NCBI GenBank assembly: GCA_910578075.1
Contig: CAJTPK010000013.1
Coordinates: forward strand, 21,949-85,948
DNA length: 64,000 nucleotides
Reading direction: 5' to 3'
Source: an uncultured Muribaculaceae bacterium
GTDB lineage: Bacteria; Bacteroidota; Bacteroidia; Bacteroidales; Muribaculaceae
Notes under the pieces: generated by a model
What the model was told of the DNA's origin: nothing
The model's database searches: none
What the model saw: only the letters and a program-made list of their open reading frames with translations
In this document: positions 18,545-27,770 of the stretch, piece by piece
How positions within the stretch are numbered: the first letter of the stretch is position 1
Layout: each line of letters opens with the position of its first letter
Translations under genes and position numbers: made by a program

Positions 18545-20428
18545 ATGACCATGAAACTTAGAACGATACTGAACGCCGTGGTGGGATGCAGCCTTATAGC
18601 TGCATCTGCCACCGCCGGCGCCCAGACACAGAGGGTGCCCTCAAACCGTTATGGCATGAAGATGCAGCAGAATGCCGACGGCTCTTATTCTCTGCTTCAG
18701 CAAAGCAAATATGACAGACTACTTCCGGTGGACGTAAGCAAACTCCCCGGAGTGCACGATCTCTATACCTATACTCCCGACCGACTTAAGTCAAGAGACT
18801 ACAAAGGAGTGCGTTCGGAAGATATCATCTTCAAAAAAACTCCCGATTATGAGTTGAAAATCACTGTGGATTTTTCCGATGACACAGCCAACCCCTCGCC
18901 TTTCATGATTTATATTCACGGAGGAGGATGGGCACGCGGTGACAACAGCTCATCAAAGACCCTCTCACAATATATGGCAAAACAGCACGGTGTAACGGGT
19001 GTACGCGTGGAATATGCCATGGCGGGACAACCCGGTGTGACAGTCGAGACGTCCGTGCAGGATGTGCTTGATGCTTTGAAATACGTGCGTGATCATGCCA
19101 AAGAACTGAATATAGATCCCGACAGATTCGGATTCCTCGGAACATCTGCCGGCAGCCATCTCGCCGCAGTAGCCGCGATGAAGACTCCGGGGACAAAAGC
19201 TCTTGTAGGATACTCCGGCATCTACGACCTGACACGCGCAGTCATTGTGCAGCGCACCCGCGACAATGACCGCATCGCTTATTTCAAAGACCGCGATGAC
19301 AAGGTGCTTCGCCAGAATTCAGGTCAATTCCTGATTCCCAAGAAAAATATTCCTCCGACAATGCTTGTGTGCGGCACATGCGATGTCACCGTAGAATATG
19401 ACCAGAGCACAGAGTTCGCAAAGGCTCTCCGCAGCAAAGGCGGTGAGGTCAAGCTCGATGTCTATGAGAACTACGACCATAATCTTTCCAGCAAGACATC
19501 CGACAAGATGGAGGAGATTTTCTTCAACACAGTCGATTTCCTGAAAGATAAGCTTTCCGCAACTTACCGCCCCGCCGCTCCGGCAGCAAAGTCTGCGGCT
19601 GGCAAATCAAAACCGGCTTCAAAGGCAACAGCCAAAGCAGATACCAAATCTTCGATCATGACAACCTCCACCGCATCGGCGGTGGGGGAACTCATGGCGG
19701 CAGGGATAAACACCGAGGCTCCGGATTCGTCACGCAGCCACGCCGGTAAGCATGTAGCACACATTGTCAAGACCTTCGATGACGAACTGATGAAGGATGT
19801 CTATTCTTTCCTTATCCATGCGACAATCGATGATGACCGAGGCAAAAAGAATATCACCGACCGCCAGCGCAACGAAGTGAAGACCGATGCCAAGAGCCCC
19901 GCCAATATGTGGGCCAAGGAGGGCGAGACTATGACTTTCCGCTGGAAGATGCGTCTGCCCGAAGGGATGAAGACAACGGAGCGTTTCACTCATATCCACC
20001 AGCTCAAGGGCATAGATAACAAACAGGGAACCGCAGAGGTAGGGAACCCGCTCCTCTCGCTCACATGCTATTCCACAAAGAAAGGGGGACAGGAGCTGAG
20101 AGTGCGCTATTACGACCGCACCGACGGTGACAACGCCCGCACTGTGGCGAAAGCCGACCTCTCCGCGCTGCTCGGCAAATGGGTGGAGATAGAAGAGACA
20201 GCCAAGTTCGATGCAAATGGCTCTTACTCCTTGAAGATAAAAGATGTGAAGAGCGGTAAGACAATACTTGAATTCTCCGATGACAATCTTGACATGTGGC
20301 GGACAGGGGCAAGAGGTCTACGCCCGAAATGGGGTATCTACCGCTATTTAGGCAAGAACCGCGAACTTGAAAACCAGCTTCGCGATGAAGAGCTCCGATT
20401 CGCGGATTTCGAAGTTATCAAACATTGA
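18545..20428 (+). CDS. Secreted alpha/beta-hydrolase (esterase) fused to a lyase-like jelly-roll domain
   Basis: Start at ATG 18545, just after the SDR gene (18551 also possible); 627 aa, signal peptide about 1-26. Residues about 90-338 are an alpha/beta hydrolase: oxyanion HGGGW (125-129), nucleophile GTSAGS (Ser201), and a likely Asp280 and His312 in CDVTVEY and NYDHN. A Ala/Lys/Ser-rich linker (341-370) leads to a second domain (about 391-627) with TDRQRNE (438-444), FRWKMRLPEG and HIHQLKG (483-489). The same motifs occur in the stand-alone protein encoded downstream. The R-x-x-E and QIH-like motifs recall concanavalin-fold polysaccharide lyases such as PL7. Likely role: deacetylating and cutting an acetylated polyuronate. 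Confidence 0.75.
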   Translation: MTMKLRTILNAVVGCSLIAASATAGAQTQRVPSNRYGMKMQQNADGSYSLLQQSKYDRLLPVDVSKLPGVHDLYTYTPDRLKSRDYKGVRSEDIIFKKTPDYELKITVDFSDDTANPSPFMIYIHGGGWARGDNSSSKTLSQYMAKQHGVTGVRVEYAMAGQPGVTVETSVQDVLDALKYVRDHAKELNIDPDRFGFLGTSAGSHLAAVAAMKTPGTKALVGYSGIYDLTRAVIVQRTRDNDRIAYFKDRDDKVLRQNSGQFLIPKKNIPPTMLVCGTCDVTVEYDQSTEFAKALRSKGGEVKLDVYENYDHNLSSKTSDKMEEIFFNTVDFLKDKLSATYRPAAPAAKSAAGKSKPASKATAKADTKSSIMTTSTASAVGELMAAGINTEAPDSSRSHAGKHVAHIVKTFDDELMKDVYSFLIHATIDDDRGKKNITDRQRNEVKTDAKSPANMWAKEGETMTFRWKMRLPEGMKTTERFTHIHQLKGIDNKQGTAEVGNPLLSLTCYSTKKGGQELRVRYYDRTDGDNARTVAKADLSALLGKWVEIEETAKFDANGSYSLKIKDVKSGKTILEFSDDNLDMWRTGARGLRPKWGIYRYLGKNRELENQLRDEELRFADFEVIKH

Positions 20429-20436
20429 GAAAACAT

Positions 20437-21441
20437 ATGCTGAAAGCATCCATATTATCCCTCGCACTTGTCATTCCTGGATTTGCGGCTTCTTCCGCTG
20501 AAGAAAGGTATTCTCTGACAGCTGATGGTAAAACCGATACATATCTCCTGATCTCAAAATCGGGATTTTATGCCGAGACTTCCGGAAACCAGACTCCTGA
20601 TGATTTCATGGGGCACCCTGAATATCACCACATCTCGCAGATTTTTGACAATACGTTAGGTAAATATGCATTCGCTTTCGACATCCACATAGATCACAAA
20701 GAGGGTAACAACCTGATTACCGACGGCAACAAAGGCACGCTTACCGACCGCCAGCGCAACGAGATCAAATGTATGTCATCACGTCCCGCCACTGTGGCGG
20801 AAGACGGGGAGACAATCACTTACCGCTGGAAATTCATGCTTCCCCTGGGGATGCAGACAACATCTGCCTTCTGCCATATTCACCAGATCAAGGGGATGGG
20901 AGACTCAGAAGCTGTGGCGCATCCGGTGTTCACACTCACCTGCCGCACAGCCGGCAACCGTCAGGTGCTTCAACTTATCAATGTGCCATATGAGGGTTCT
21001 GCCAATGTGACATTATCGCAAATCGACCTCCAGCCACTTTTAGGACGATGGATCGAAGCCAAGGAGACTCTCACTGTTGGACACAAAGGCAAGTATACAC
21101 TCACACTTACAGATGTCGAGACCGGACTGACAATGATGAAGGCAACCGAAAACGATATAGAGATATGGCGTGATACCGATGACCGATCCACAATGCGTGG
21201 CAAGTGGGGAATATACAGATCATTAGGAGACAAGCTATCTTTGAAAGGGCAACTCAGGTCAGAGCGGATTTTATTCGCAGACTTCGAGATAACAAAAGGG
21301 GATAATGGTTCATTGGTTCCTGTGATTCACGCCACAGAGCCGGACAACGGGGCAACCTACGATATATCGGGAAAGATTACAGATGGATATAATGCGGGTA
21401 TAATGATCCGCAAAGGGAAAAAGATATTGAAACAACATTAA
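20437..21441 (+). CDS. Secreted lyase-like jelly-roll protein, paralogue of the fused domain upstream
   Basis: ATG 20437 is preferred over an earlier TTG; 334 aa with a signal peptide (1-21). It shares TDRQRNE (103-109), TYRWKFMLP, HIHQIKG (147-153), LLGRWIEAKETL and the closing KWGIYRSLG...LRSERILFADFEI with the C-terminal half of the preceding protein. No classical PL signature is complete, so I call it polysaccharide-lyase-like only. It begins 8 nt after the preceding stop and belongs to the same operon. The last ~35 residues (TYDISGKITDGYNAGIMIRKGKKIL) resemble a T9SS-type tail. Activity on a polyuronate is inferred. Confidence 0.7.
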   Translation: MLKASILSLALVIPGFAASSAEERYSLTADGKTDTYLLISKSGFYAETSGNQTPDDFMGHPEYHHISQIFDNTLGKYAFAFDIHIDHKEGNNLITDGNKGTLTDRQRNEIKCMSSRPATVAEDGETITYRWKFMLPLGMQTTSAFCHIHQIKGMGDSEAVAHPVFTLTCRTAGNRQVLQLINVPYEGSANVTLSQIDLQPLLGRWIEAKETLTVGHKGKYTLTLTDVETGLTMMKATENDIEIWRDTDDRSTMRGKWGIYRSLGDKLSLKGQLRSERILFADFEITKGDNGSLVPVIHATEPDNGATYDISGKITDGYNAGIMIRKGKKILKQH

Positions 21442-21454
21442 ACAATAGAAAATT

Positions 21455-22582
21455 ATGAGAAAATTTACTACACTTATGGCAGCTTTCGCCGCCACAATCG
21501 CGGTCAACGCCGCAACCGTAACATGGGAAGGCAGCAACGTAACAGAAGTAACAAATAATGAAAATATCGATGGCGTAACATTCAAAGTAAATGACAATAT
21601 TTCATTTACCGTAGACAAGGGAACAGCATCGGATGATTGTATATTCCGTAAAAACTCCACTTATCCGGGATTAATTGTTTTGAGAGCCCATAGCACACTC
21701 ACACTAAAAGCAGAGAACGCCTCGATAACAAGCGTCAAATTTGGCATTAACACCACAATTGGCACAAGCACTTCTCCAAATTGGATAATGACAGCTGATG
21801 GAAATCAGTATAATGCAACCAATGACACATGGACAGGCGACAGTTCCGAAATAGTTTTTACAGTAGGAAAGGTGACTCAAATTCTCAGTATGGAGATTGC
21901 ATATTCTGTTGACGAAGGCGGCGAGACTCCGGATCCCACACCCGATGAATTCAAGACTGCCGAGTTGTTCTTCAACGAAAGCCAGGTTGCATCCGGTACT
22001 GACGCTCAGAATGTAAAACTTTCTAATAATGGTGTCGAAATAGATTTCACATCAAATTCCGACAATGCCCAGGTTGACAAATCCAATGGCTTCTTTGGCA
22101 CTTCCGAGTCTTACGAGACCTTACAATATCGGTATCGTGCAGGTGGGAAATCATCAAATGGTATAAACTCTACAAACAAGGGCGTGATCACACTCCCTTG
22201 CGATGGCACTTTATACATATATGCTTTCAATAATCAAAGTGATGACCGAGATCTTCAGATTATTCAGAATGATATTACAGTTTTCAGCCATACCTACTCT
22301 GCCTCCGAGGCTGTAAACGCAGATAACAATGCCTCGCGCAAGGTATACCCCGTGTATTCCGCAGAGCTAAAGAAAGGCACTGCATATTTCCTTTGGCCAA
22401 CAAACCAGCTGATGCTTTTCGGCTTCAAGTTTGAGCCGGAAAAATCAATCAGCACGGTGGTGGAGGAAATAGAAATTACCGACATCAAGGATATGCCTGC
22501 CTACGACCTGATGGGACGTCGCGTATCTGACAACTATAAGGGTATTGTAATCCAGGGTGGTAAGAAATTTATACGTAAATAA
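21455..22582 (+). CDS. Secreted protein of unknown function with T9SS-like tail
   Basis: 375 aa, signal peptide 1-19 (MRKFTTLMAAFAATIAVNA). It is Asn/Thr/Ser-rich and beta-predicted, with a break at PDPTPDEFKT (about 165-175) separating two beta domains. It ends in DMPAYDLMGRRVSDNYKGIVIQGGKKFIRK, which fits the short type A sorting tail (GR-x-V ... G-x-x-I/Y ... G-x-K-x-x-x-K) read by the type IX secretion system. It resembles in style, but does not copy, the mosaic proteins at 51.9 and 55.6 kb. The gene starts 13 nt after the previous one, so it probably belongs to the alginate operon; no enzymatic motif is visible. Confidence 0.6.
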   Translation: MRKFTTLMAAFAATIAVNAATVTWEGSNVTEVTNNENIDGVTFKVNDNISFTVDKGTASDDCIFRKNSTYPGLIVLRAHSTLTLKAENASITSVKFGINTTIGTSTSPNWIMTADGNQYNATNDTWTGDSSEIVFTVGKVTQILSMEIAYSVDEGGETPDPTPDEFKTAELFFNESQVASGTDAQNVKLSNNGVEIDFTSNSDNAQVDKSNGFFGTSESYETLQYRYRAGGKSSNGINSTNKGVITLPCDGTLYIYAFNNQSDDRDLQIIQNDITVFSHTYSASEAVNADNNASRKVYPVYSAELKKGTAYFLWPTNQLMLFGFKFEPEKSISTVVEEIEITDIKDMPAYDLMGRRVSDNYKGIVIQGGKKFIRK

Positions 22583-22742
22583 GCATATCAACAGCCCTTC
22601 TCATAAATGAGTAGTGTTTTATTGCAATAAAACATACCATTGGTAAGTTTTAGATAATGACACGTATATAATAAAAGGTGGCAGTCTGACAACAGACTGC
22701 TGCCCAATGATTCCACCAAATAGAATACTATAAACTACGATT

Positions 22743-23765
22743 ATGGCAAAAATAGTGACACTTGGCGAGATTATGCTTCGTCTCTCGCCGGAAGGTAACA
22801 AGAGATTCGTTCAGGTTGACAGTTTTGACGCTATATGGGGCGGTGGTGAGGCCAATGTGGCTGTAAGCTGCGCCAACTATGGTCTGGAGGCATGCTTCGT
22901 CAGCAAGCTCCCCAAGCACGAGATCGGTCAGGCTGCAGTAAATGCCCTTCGCCGATATGGCGTTGACACAAGCTTCATCGCCCGCGGAGGAGACCGTGTA
23001 GGTATTTATTATTGCGAGACAGGCGCCTCTATGCGTCCATCCAAGGTTATTTACGACCGTGCCCATTCATCTATCGCTGAGGCAGATCCTGCTGATTTCG
23101 ATTTCGATGAGATCATGAAAGGCGCATCTTGGTTCCACTGGAGCGGAATCACTCCCGCCATTTCCGACAAAGCTGCTGAGCTTACAAAACTCGCATGCGA
23201 GGCTGCTAAAAGACATGGCGTAACAGTATCCGTCGACCTCAATTTCCGCAAAAAACTTTGGACCAAAGAGAAAGCCCAGAGCATCATGCGTCCGTTGATG
23301 CAATATGTAGACGTATGCATCGGTAACGAAGAGGATGCAGAGCTTTGTCTCGGATTCAAGCCGGATGCTGACGTTGAGGCTGGTGAGACTGGTGCTGAGG
23401 GATATAAAGGTATCTTCCGCGCAATGGCAAAGGAATTCGGTTTCCGCTACGTGGCTTCTACTCTGCGTGAATCATTCTCTGCCACTCACAACGGCTGGAA
23501 AGCCATGATATTCGACGGCAAGGAATTTTATGAGTCAAAACGCTACGACATCAATCCGATCGTAGACCGTGTAGGCGGTGGCGATTCTTTCTCCGGAGGT
23601 CTCATCTACGGACTTCTTACAAAACCGACCCAGGGCGAGGCTCTTGAGTTTGCTGTTGCTGCTTCTGCACTCAAGCAGACAATCAACGGGGATTTCAACC
23701 TCGTATCCGTAGAAGAGGTAGAGGCCCTCGCCGGTGGTTCTGCAAACGGACGTGTTCAACGATAA
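22743..23765 (+). CDS. kdgK: 2-keto-3-deoxygluconate kinase, PfkB family
   Basis: 340 aa. PfkB motifs: N-terminal GGGEANVAVSCANYGLEACFVSKLP (about 31-55) and C-terminal NPIVDRVGGGDSFSGGLIYGLL, whose GGGD Asp is the catalytic base. VSVDLNFRKKLW is typical of sugar-acid kinases. It phosphorylates KDG to KDPG, closing the alginate route encoded upstream. A 160-bp gap separates it from the secreted-protein gene, so it may have its own promoter. KDPG aldolase, usually near kdgK, is not in the window. Confidence 0.85.
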   Translation: MAKIVTLGEIMLRLSPEGNKRFVQVDSFDAIWGGGEANVAVSCANYGLEACFVSKLPKHEIGQAAVNALRRYGVDTSFIARGGDRVGIYYCETGASMRPSKVIYDRAHSSIAEADPADFDFDEIMKGASWFHWSGITPAISDKAAELTKLACEAAKRHGVTVSVDLNFRKKLWTKEKAQSIMRPLMQYVDVCIGNEEDAELCLGFKPDADVEAGETGAEGYKGIFRAMAKEFGFRYVASTLRESFSATHNGWKAMIFDGKEFYESKRYDINPIVDRVGGGDSFSGGLIYGLLTKPTQGEALEFAVAASALKQTINGDFNLVSVEEVEALAGGSANGRVQR

Positions 23766-23769
23766 TCAC

Positions 23770-25080
23770 ATGGATCAGTTTAAGGAAGTATCACAAAATT
23801 ACACTCTTCCCGAAGCCATACGTGAAGCGCAGAGATGCCTCGGATGCAAGGTGCCGGGATGCAAGAAGGGTTGTCCGATAGCCAATGACATCCCGGATTG
23901 GATCTCACAGCTTGCTAAGGGCAACTTCGGCAATGCCATAGAGATAATCCGCAGCCGGAGCAATCTTCCGGCAGTCTGCGGGCGCGTCTGCGCTCATGAG
24001 CGTCAATGCGAGGGGAACTGCGCCTTGGCAAAAACAGGGAAGCATATAAATATTGGTAAACTCGAACGCTTCGTAGCCGATTTCGACAGCGAGGCAGGTC
24101 TCGACCACGATAAGATTCCGGAGAAAACAAAAGGTAAAGTTGCCATAATAGGCAGCGGTCCCGCCGGACTCACCATTGCCGGAGATCTTGCCCGCAAGGG
24201 ATTCAAGGTAGAGATCTTCGAGATGGAGAAGGAGGCGGGCGGAGTGCTGCTTTACGGAATACCGGAATATCGTCTTCCGAAGGAGGTTGTGCGCCGTGAG
24301 ATACGCCGTATCGAGGCACTTGGTGTCAATTTCAATCTCGGAGTCACAATCGGTGTTGACCTCACCGTAGATGACCTCTTCGACCGAGGTTTCGATGCAA
24401 TCTTCATCGGCACCGGTGCAGGACTCCCCCGCAAACTGCCGATTGAGGGAACAGAGCATCCGGGATTCCTTCAGGCTCTGCCATTCCTGAGACGCGTTCA
24501 GCTTTACAACTCCGGACACATCGACCGTTCTGAGGTAACTGTCGGCAATGGCGATAGGGTGTTTGTAATCGGTGGTGGAAACACAGCCATGGACTGCGCC
24601 CGAACCGCCGTGAGAATGGGCAGCAAGGAAGTGACAGTGGTTTACCGTCGCACCATCAACGAGATGCGCGCACTCCGTTCCGAATATGAGGAAGCTCTTG
24701 AAGAGGGTATCAAATTCATGTGGAATTCCAATGTCGTGAAGATCAACGGCGGCGAGGGAAACGACCTCTCATCTCTGATCATCGAGACAGAGGGTGTGGA
24801 GAAAGAGTATCCTGCCGAGCATCTTATCGGTGCTGTGGGTAGTGCTCCGGCCGCCCGCATTGTATCAACAACAAAAGGAATTGACGTTGATGGCAAAGGG
24901 TATGTGCTTATCCGCGAGAATCCTTACGGCATGACAACCCGCGTAGGAGTGTTTGCCGGAGGTGATGTAACCGCACAGCCTGCCACAGTGGTTCACGCGA
25001 TGCGTGATGCCAAGAAAGTGGCTGAGGCTATCGAACAATATGTGACAGCTGTAAAACTGATGCAGTCAATTTCCAATTAA
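23770..25080 (+). CDS. gltD: Glutamate synthase small subunit-like NADPH oxidoreductase
   Basis: Start at ATG 23770, 4 nt after the kdgK stop (an in-frame GTG at 23734 lies inside kdgK); 436 aa. The N-terminal domain has the cysteines for two [4Fe-4S] clusters (CLGCKVPGCKKGCP; CGRVCAHERQCEGNC). An FAD-binding GSGPAGL (about 130) and an NAD(P)-binding VIGGGNTAMDCARTA follow. This is the GltD/NfnB/PreT fold. No large subunit is adjacent, so it may be a stand-alone oxidoreductase. It overlaps the convergent HAD gene by 15 nt. Confidence 0.8.
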   Translation: MDQFKEVSQNYTLPEAIREAQRCLGCKVPGCKKGCPIANDIPDWISQLAKGNFGNAIEIIRSRSNLPAVCGRVCAHERQCEGNCALAKTGKHINIGKLERFVADFDSEAGLDHDKIPEKTKGKVAIIGSGPAGLTIAGDLARKGFKVEIFEMEKEAGGVLLYGIPEYRLPKEVVRREIRRIEALGVNFNLGVTIGVDLTVDDLFDRGFDAIFIGTGAGLPRKLPIEGTEHPGFLQALPFLRRVQLYNSGHIDRSEVTVGNGDRVFVIGGGNTAMDCARTAVRMGSKEVTVVYRRTINEMRALRSEYEEALEEGIKFMWNSNVVKINGGEGNDLSSLIIETEGVEKEYPAEHLIGAVGSAPAARIVSTTKGIDVDGKGYVLIRENPYGMTTRVGVFAGGDVTAQPATVVHAMRDAKKVAEAIEQYVTAVKLMQSISN

Positions 25081-25596
25081 CCGGTTGATTCCACCGGAAT
25101 TGGCAACCATAAGAGGGTGGTCATCGGAATGGTCCGTTATAACAAGCGTGCCTTCGCCGAAGACCACCCCCATTTTTTTCACGCTTTCAAGCTTTACTGT
25201 GCCCTTGTTCTCCTCATAACCCTGGCGCGTTGCTGTGTATTCGGGAATATTCATTTTAGCAGCAAAGGCTCTGACATAAATCTCCGGAGCCGCTGTGGCA
25301 AGTATCTTTCTTTCCGCTCCAGCAACCATCTCCATCACTTCCGGATTTACATACCCGGTAAGGGATTCGGCAAATTCATCTATATCAGCATCCGACAATT
25401 GGCTTTGCGCTATTGCCACAATCCTTTCCTTTGCCTGATGATGGCTTATCTGACGGAGTTTGCGCTGAAACACAATTCCGATGATCTCCGGTCTCCTGGA
25501 TGGGATACGGCGAAACAGGAATTTTACAAACTCGGTAAAAGAGTTGCATCTTACCAACGTACCGTCAAGATCTATTACAGCAGTCTTTATTCTCAT
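25066..25596 (-). CDS. HAD-superfamily phosphatase
   Basis: 176 aa. Motif I DLDGT (Asp9 nucleophile, DLDGTLVRCNSF), motif II-like LATAAPEIYV, and motif III/IV VITDHSDDHPL. The SerB-like cap is helical. It is the last gene of the minus-strand operon that begins near 34.05 kb, 15 nt after the phosphoribosyltransferase gene. The substrate is unknown; a sugar phosphate would fit the glycan context. Confidence 0.75.
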   Translation of the reverse strand: MRIKTAVIDLDGTLVRCNSFTEFVKFLFRRIPSRRPEIIGIVFQRKLRQISHHQAKERIVAIAQSQLSDADIDEFAESLTGYVNPEVMEMVAGAERKILATAAPEIYVRAFAAKMNIPEYTATRQGYEENKGTVKLESVKKMGVVFGEGTLVITDHSDDHPLMVANSGGINRLIGN

Positions 25597-25611
25597 AGCT
25601 GGCTTCTGGAA

Positions 25612-26175
25612 TTAGCGGCGGTCTTCCGACCATGGGAAGCGCATAAGCGTCCGGTCATGATAAAGATAATAATCAGGCATTACTATCGGTGATTTCCGTG
25701 TGACGGTAAGTGCTGCTGTCCTGATAACGTTGTTAGCAGAAATATCCCTAAGAGCATATGTGACATTACGCAAAGTCGCACCGCTGTCAACGGCATCATC
25801 CACTACCAGGACATTAAGTCCGCCCTCTTTGAGCACAGTAATGAGGGAGGAATCAACAACCGGTTTTTTGATTTCCGGATTCCGGAATCTATCGTGCAAT
25901 TCCAAAGATAGAGATTCCACACATCTGAGAAATGAATTCATCCATGCCGGAAGTCTCTTTAGAACTGAGGATACTACACCTTTTTTAGCCGATGTTCCGC
26001 CTCGCTGGCATACCACAGACCAGACATTTTCATTACTGAAACAATTCGCGACATACACACCTCCGCGGGCTATACCGATAACAATATCGGGGCGGAATCC
26101 TGATTTCAAAACCTTCTGCTCCAGAAGCATGCACGTTTCGCGAAAACGCCTGTCATCCAATGTCATCACCCTCAT
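25612..26175 (-). CDS. Type I phosphoribosyltransferase-fold protein
   Basis: 187 aa. The PRPP-binding loop is VLVVDDAVDSGATLRNV, and an early strand FRPDIVIGIARGGVYVAN matches the PRTase core. It is not one of the standard purine or pyrimidine salvage enzymes I can name. It lies between the sulfatase and the HAD gene (12- and 15-nt gaps), so the PRTase-HAD pair may act together on a phosphorylated ribose or nucleotide. Confidence 0.75.
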   Translation of the reverse strand: MRVMTLDDRRFRETCMLLEQKVLKSGFRPDIVIGIARGGVYVANCFSNENVWSVVCQRGGTSAKKGVVSSVLKRLPAWMNSFLRCVESLSLELHDRFRNPEIKKPVVDSSLITVLKEGGLNVLVVDDAVDSGATLRNVTYALRDISANNVIRTAALTVTRKSPIVMPDYYLYHDRTLMRFPWSEDRR

Positions 26176-26187
26176 AAAGACCTCTGA

Positions 26188-27738
26188 TTATTTTAACGTC
26201 ACCTCCTCTACAAAAGGCCGGTAGAAACCCATTGTTCGGTCAATAAAGAGATTGCGCAGGGAATCAAGAAGCACCGGATTCTCACAGGCTATGTTATGCC
26301 GCTGCGCGGGATCTTTCGACAGATCAAACAATCCGTATTCCTCCAGATTGCCGAGCTCATTGCCGGTTAGATTGGTTTTAGGTCCGGCATAAGGGGGCAT
26401 GAATGCGTAATTGCCTGCACGCAAACCGAGTTTTCCTTGATTTTCAATCACAATCTCTTTCCTTCCGTCATTTGACTCTCCCATAAACACAGGCATCATC
26501 CCCCGGCTGTCAAGTGAATCGGGAATATCGGCTCCGACAAGATTACCCAAAGACGTGAAAAGGTCCATCTGGCATACAAGTGCGTCAGATACGACCGGTG
26601 AGATTCTCCCTTTCCAATATATGCAGAGCGGAACGTGCGTACCGCCATCGAAAAGGCTGTATTTGCCACCACGCAAACCTCCGGCAGGTTGATGTCCTCG
26701 TTCTGCAGCAAGTTCCGCAGCACGGTCACGATAGCCGTCATTAAGCACGGGACCATTATCGCTGGTGAATATGATCATGGTATTGTCAAGAAGATCAAGA
26801 CTGCGGAGTTCTGCTATCAGCTGACCTACACACCAGTCTGCCTCCATGATTGCGTCACCGCGGGGTCCCATGCCGGAAGCTCCTACAAATCTCTGGTTCG
26901 GCACCCTTGGCACGTGAGGTTCATGCAATCCATAATACAGAAAGAACGGACGATCCTTATTCTCGCGAATGAATTCCTTGGTCTTATTCACAAAATAATC
27001 CGCCATATCCTCATCAACCCATCGTGCTTTTTCGCCACCCTTCATATATCCGATGCGGGGAATACCATTGACAATTGCATTGTTATGTCCGTGCGCCCAC
27101 TGAAGTTTCATCCATTCAGGATTTGACTCCGCCGATGGCTCACCGTCAAAGTTTTTCTCATAGTCTACATAAATAGGATCATCCTGCTCAAGACCTACTA
27201 CACCGCCATTCTCCACAAAAACGGTAGGCACGCGGTCGTTGGTGGCAGCTATCAGGCATGAATAATCAAAACCTATCTCCTTTGCACCGGGGCGTATGGT
27301 GTCATTCCAGTTGACCTTCCCGCTTCCCATTCCGAGATGCCATTTGCCGATTGCGCCGGTAGTGTAACCTGCCTGCTGCATCATCTTCGGTAACGTCGGC
27401 TGATCCGGATTTATGACCAACGGAGCATCACCGGGCAGAATCTTTATATCATCGCGCCATGGATACATTCCCGTCAACAACGCGTAACGGCTTGGAGTGG
27501 ATGTGGAAGAGGAGGCATAAGCATTTGTGAAGGCTACGCCTCCGTGTGCGAGGCTATCGATATTCGGTGTACTTATAGTTTTGCTACCATAAAAACTGAT
27601 ATCGCCATAGCCGAGGTCATCAGCTAAAACAACGATAATATTCGGTGGCCGTTCCTCTGTATTTTTCTGAGAACCGCAACCCACACACAACGGCAGCAAC
27701 AAACCACCTATTCCATATACACTTTTATCCATAATCAA
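26188..27738 (-). CDS. Serine-type sulfatase, lipoprotein
   Basis: 516 aa. Lipobox Cys at about residue 21 (PLCVGC). Alkaline-phosphatase-fold sulfatase: NIIVVLADDLGYGD (metal Asp pair), and the maturation motif S-T-P-S-R at 80-84, so the formylglycine comes from Ser80 and needs an anaerobic radical-SAM enzyme not seen here. IGKWHLG and the C-terminal SDNGP and GGTHVPL metal motifs are present. Its place in a glycosyltransferase operon suggests it trims sulfate from a surface or host glycan. Confidence 0.85.
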   Translation of the reverse strand: MIMDKSVYGIGGLLLPLCVGCGSQKNTEERPPNIIVVLADDLGYGDISFYGSKTISTPNIDSLAHGGVAFTNAYASSSTSTPSRYALLTGMYPWRDDIKILPGDAPLVINPDQPTLPKMMQQAGYTTGAIGKWHLGMGSGKVNWNDTIRPGAKEIGFDYSCLIAATNDRVPTVFVENGGVVGLEQDDPIYVDYEKNFDGEPSAESNPEWMKLQWAHGHNNAIVNGIPRIGYMKGGEKARWVDEDMADYFVNKTKEFIRENKDRPFFLYYGLHEPHVPRVPNQRFVGASGMGPRGDAIMEADWCVGQLIAELRSLDLLDNTMIIFTSDNGPVLNDGYRDRAAELAAERGHQPAGGLRGGKYSLFDGGTHVPLCIYWKGRISPVVSDALVCQMDLFTSLGNLVGADIPDSLDSRGMMPVFMGESNDGRKEIVIENQGKLGLRAGNYAFMPPYAGPKTNLTGNELGNLEEYGLFDLSKDPAQRHNIACENPVLLDSLRNLFIDRTMGFYRPFVEEVTLK

Positions 27739-27770
27739 ATACTTAATAACTAATCACCAACTCCCATTAC

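Noticed and set aside
22633..22646. ATTGGTAAGTTTTA upstream of kdgK as another copy of the GntR-type operator
   Set aside because: Only the left half-site matches; the ACCAAT arm is missing, so I did not call it an operator.
22681..22700. Hairpin GCAGTCTG-ACAA-CAGACTGC before kdgK as a terminator
   Set aside because: A perfect 8-bp stem but no T tract follows on either strand; it may be a leader structure or attenuator, which cannot be decided.
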